Assembly (NCBI GenBank): GCA_963580455.1
Contig: OY756967.1
Coordinates: 4,486,501 to 4,550,500, forward strand
DNA: 64,000 nucleotides
Origin: Euonymus europaeus
Taxonomy: Eukaryota; Streptophyta; Magnoliopsida; Celastrales; Celastraceae
Direction: 5' to 3'
Every line of letters begins with the position of its first letter. Position 1 is the first letter of the stretch. Shown here in pieces: positions 57,824-64,000 of this stretch. The notes beneath the pieces were generated by a model. That model ran no database searches and was not told the DNA's origin. It saw nothing but the letters and a program-made list of their open reading frames with translations. The position numbers and the translations under genes are program-made.

Positions 57824-59305
57824 TACACACACTGAGTGCAAAAGGTGACAAATAAAATGAAAAGTGATAGTGTTAGGGCATGAATGATTTTTTTTTGGCT
57901 AAGAAGAGCACAAGAAACAAATAGTGGAGTCGTGACATGACATCCTCTTTTGAATTCAAGGTGCATATAGTACACACATGTATACACATTGATTTATTTT
58001 GTAATACAAGTCCAAAGGTACCATGATGATCATCACCAAATCCCCACACATCATGCCATTCATGGACATTTATGATACCCTTCTGGCGTGCACGTTAAGA
58101 GAGTATAACTACAGAAGAAAGCTTTCTACCTCCCTTTTTTATTATTATAATCATCCCCAGCCAATTTGGATAAGGTCAAAGACAAAAATGTAAAGAAGAA
58201 GAAGACATTTGGTGAAATTACAAGTTGTTCAAGAATGATGTTCTTGTTTTCTTTTTACTAGGTATAATAATCCATAATCCATGTATTAGATCGACCCACT
58301 CCTTCAAATATTAAGTAATCTCGGAGGATCTCAATGTGAACTGTGAGTATAATTTTTTGGTTTCTTAAGATGAAAATGGGTGTTATTGGATAATTGACAT
58401 GTTTGTAGATAATCATTCTTTGAATCACAATTAGGGTTTAGGATGAAAATTCGATGACCTCAAATTCAGCAAAATGTGGATAAAGTGAAGAAGATGAGAT
58501 TAGACAACAAAAAGCAAAACAACTAGTTGTGGACACCTATTTAATATTAATGGGGTTGTACTCATAAATCATAATTAATAAGATGCAAGGACAAAATTTA
58601 TAGGCTTTTTCTGTTATAAAGATAGCTTTTTAGGGCTTTTTTTTGTTTTGAATAAGACAATAACTACTAGCATCATAATTAGCCTCCAAAACTATATACA
58701 CTTCATATTAAAATAATATATAAGTAATATTCAACCATTTATGACAATTAATAAAGACATGCAACATGTAGTAATTACAGCTTATACTAACAAATTAAGA
58801 GAACCAATAATTATATCATTTCATTAATTATTTTATATACATGGAAGTGAAAGCCATCATATCAAGAATGGATAATGCCAAAATTAATGAAAAAGATGGT
58901 CAAAGGTTCTCATATATGAATACAAGAGGAATTAATGGAGGATTAATGGGACTCTTTCATGTGATCCCCCCTCCCTTTGCCTTCCTATTAAGCCAAAGTA
59001 TTTAAAAAATTCAAAAAACAAATTTAATTATGATATTTGAGTGCCCTCCTTACCCTTATCATGCACACTCCATTACCCATCCCCCACCAAGACAAAATAA
59101 ATAAAAAGGGGTAAAATTGTCTTTTACCTCAACTCGGTTGCCCCCAAAACTTAATGTGTAGTGTCAAAGCTCTCCCCCCCTATTTATTCCAATCCTGAAT
59201 ATCTCAACCTCCCTTACTACTTTTCTCCATCACATCACAAAGAAGACCCATTCCATTTTTCCCCTTCTTCACTCTCGCCCTCTCAAACACACAGAGACAC
59301 ACCCC
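57346..59305. other. Intergenic DNA and SCPL25-like promoter/leader
   Basis: AT-rich with (TA)n and (TG)n tracts near 57415 and 57778-57812. The leader of the carboxypeptidase gene probably begins near 59200, in a pyrimidine-rich stretch. Nothing else is recognised. Confidence 0.45.
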
Positions 59306-62605
<3,300 letters not shown>

Positions 62606-64000
62606 AAACAACCAAAAGAGAAATTTTAAATCTCTCTTTCAAATTAATTGCCTGTTTTTTAGTTTCTTTTTTTATATTAATTGCATTGATTATCATTGTT
62701 GAAGAGGAAAGCCTCATATCATTTGAAAAGTAGTCGACAAAATGATGAGAAAAGAATTAAGTCTTTGAATGCTATTGCATACAGAAAAGCAAGGAAATGA
62801 AGAAGGTTTTAATTGTAAAAAGTTTCTTTGACTTCTCAATTTGGAGGGAGACCAATTGACAAGTGAAGTTTCCTTATAGGGCTATCGGTTGCATTGGCGT
62901 GTTTCATGGTCTCAAACTGCTGGGGTATTTATGGTCCATTAACAGTTTGTCCAACTATTGCAAAGGACTCACTGTCGTGGACTATTGGAAACTCCAATAA
63001 ATACTAGTGGTGCAGGCAACATTCTTTTTGGGTATTGAGTTCTAACTTCTAAGTAGTAGTCATGGTTCAATTCATCTGCCTTTTTGTTTTCAACTGCTAA
63101 ATCAATGGTCAAAGCTTCATCATCTTTTGGTCAATCCATTGGGAGGATGTTTTTATAGCCACATATTGAGCTTTAGCCTAACTTATTCTGTGATCAAGTG
63201 GTAAATTTATGAAGCATGTATATGCAAACTTGTCAGATATGTTCTTGATAGAAAAAATTTAAAAAAAACTATAATTTTCTTTTCTACATGTTGGCACCAT
63301 ATTCATGTAGACCAAAATAAGAAGAGGCCCGCCCAAAATGTGTAATCCGAGCATGAGCAAGAGTCAAGCCCATGAAGAGGCAGCCCAAAGATTTGACCTA
63401 AGAGATGTGTAGTTAGACATCCAATTGGTTTATTAGACGAGGCTAAAATTCTATTCGAACACCTTGTCAAAACTTTGAAAAGTATGGAGGTATTTTTAAC
63501 AAAACCATTGATTTGAACAGAAATTGGGGGAAATAACCTGGGGGCAGCTACCAAGACAGAAGGGTACTACCAACAACTATGTGTAAACCACTCCTCGTTA
63601 CACCCCACCCCTCAATGAGATCAACATCCAACGTTCAAAACTTTTGATCGAACATAAATGAGAATACCAACGCAACAAACCATTCTGGAGCATATACAAC
63701 ATTTGAAGAGTATTCGACTATCGGGTAAAAGTCTTCCTGATTGCCTTTTTCGTCATCGACAGCCAAGCCAAATACCATGCATTACTAAAAAGAGATTGGA
63801 TTAATTCCAGTTGGTGCATCCTGTCATTAATGCACCAACTTTTGGTATGTTGGAGAGGAAATGACGTGGACATTATTTAGGTAGATAACCAGCCATTCAG
63901 GACCACTTGATATCAGGTGAAAGCTTGTTACTACCATGCATAATGTAGATCGATTCGGTTTACAGCCAAGAAAGAAGAGATATAGAGAGCTACAAAATAA
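62606..64000. other. SCPL25-like 3' UTR and intergenic DNA
   Basis: The first 200 bp are probably 3' UTR. The remaining 1.2 kb shows no recognisable gene or repeat; an 83-codon minus-strand frame at 63303-63554 resembles nothing. Confidence 0.45.

Noticed and set aside
63303..63554. 83-codon minus-strand frame
   Set aside because: No family features and no splice context; likely chance.

Overview
This is nuclear DNA of a flowering plant, most likely a core eudicot. The genes carry GT-AG introns, the intergenic DNA is AT-rich, and it is loaded with plant transposons: LINEs, an Athila-type Ty3/gypsy element with an asparagine/aspartate-family primer site (tRNA-Asp), MITEs and foldback elements. 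All recognised proteins are plant families. I could not name the species.

Host genes, left to right: TAF8 (minus, cut by the left edge); a decayed Myb/SANT-like gene (plus); a G3BP-like NTF2/RRM protein (plus, 8 coding exons); a NINJA-family ABI-five-binding protein, AFP (plus, 2 exons); an intronless RPK2/TOADSTOOL2-type receptor kinase (minus, convergent with AFP); an unnamed 322-residue protein (minus); CRR7, a chloroplast NDH assembly factor (plus); an unnamed small protein of about 118 residues (minus); and a serine carboxypeptidase-like protein of the SCPL25 type (plus, 8 exons). From memory of the Arabidopsis gene order, TAF8-like, AFP, RPK and SCPL25 genes sit together on chromosome 3, and an NTF2 gene, AFP1 and RPK1 sit together on chromosome 1. 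This window appears to hold both halves of that block in one place.

Mobile DNA: a 0.7-kb inverted-repeat element with an 8-bp target duplication and three 157-bp internal repeats (1.75-2.46 kb); a foldback element rich in GAGCTCGAGC (6.3-6.8 kb); a 2.4-kb inverted-repeat element sitting in a (TA)n tract (7.2-9.6 kb); antisense LINE fragments in G3BP intron 6; a family of hAT-like MITEs at about 19.3, 21.4-22.3, 23.8 and 57.1 kb; a degraded L1-type LINE (about 37.1-53.85 kb) into which an 11.5-kb Athila-like retrotransposon has jumped (38723-50216, TSD GTATA); and a Stowaway-like MITE (55.7 kb).

The genes do not form an operon-like pathway. AFP is an abscisic-acid/jasmonate-type transcriptional co-repressor, RPK2 a plasma-membrane receptor kinase, G3BP an RNA-binding stress-granule-type protein and TAF8 a general transcription factor subunit. 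The most useful gene-level signals are a G-box/ABRE cluster before AFP, an AACGG (MSA-core) cluster before the 118-residue gene, a GC-AG intron plus a possible 5-nt microexon in that same gene, and an in-frame alternative 3' splice site in the NTF2 domain of G3BP. I found no evidence of a wholly new biological system.
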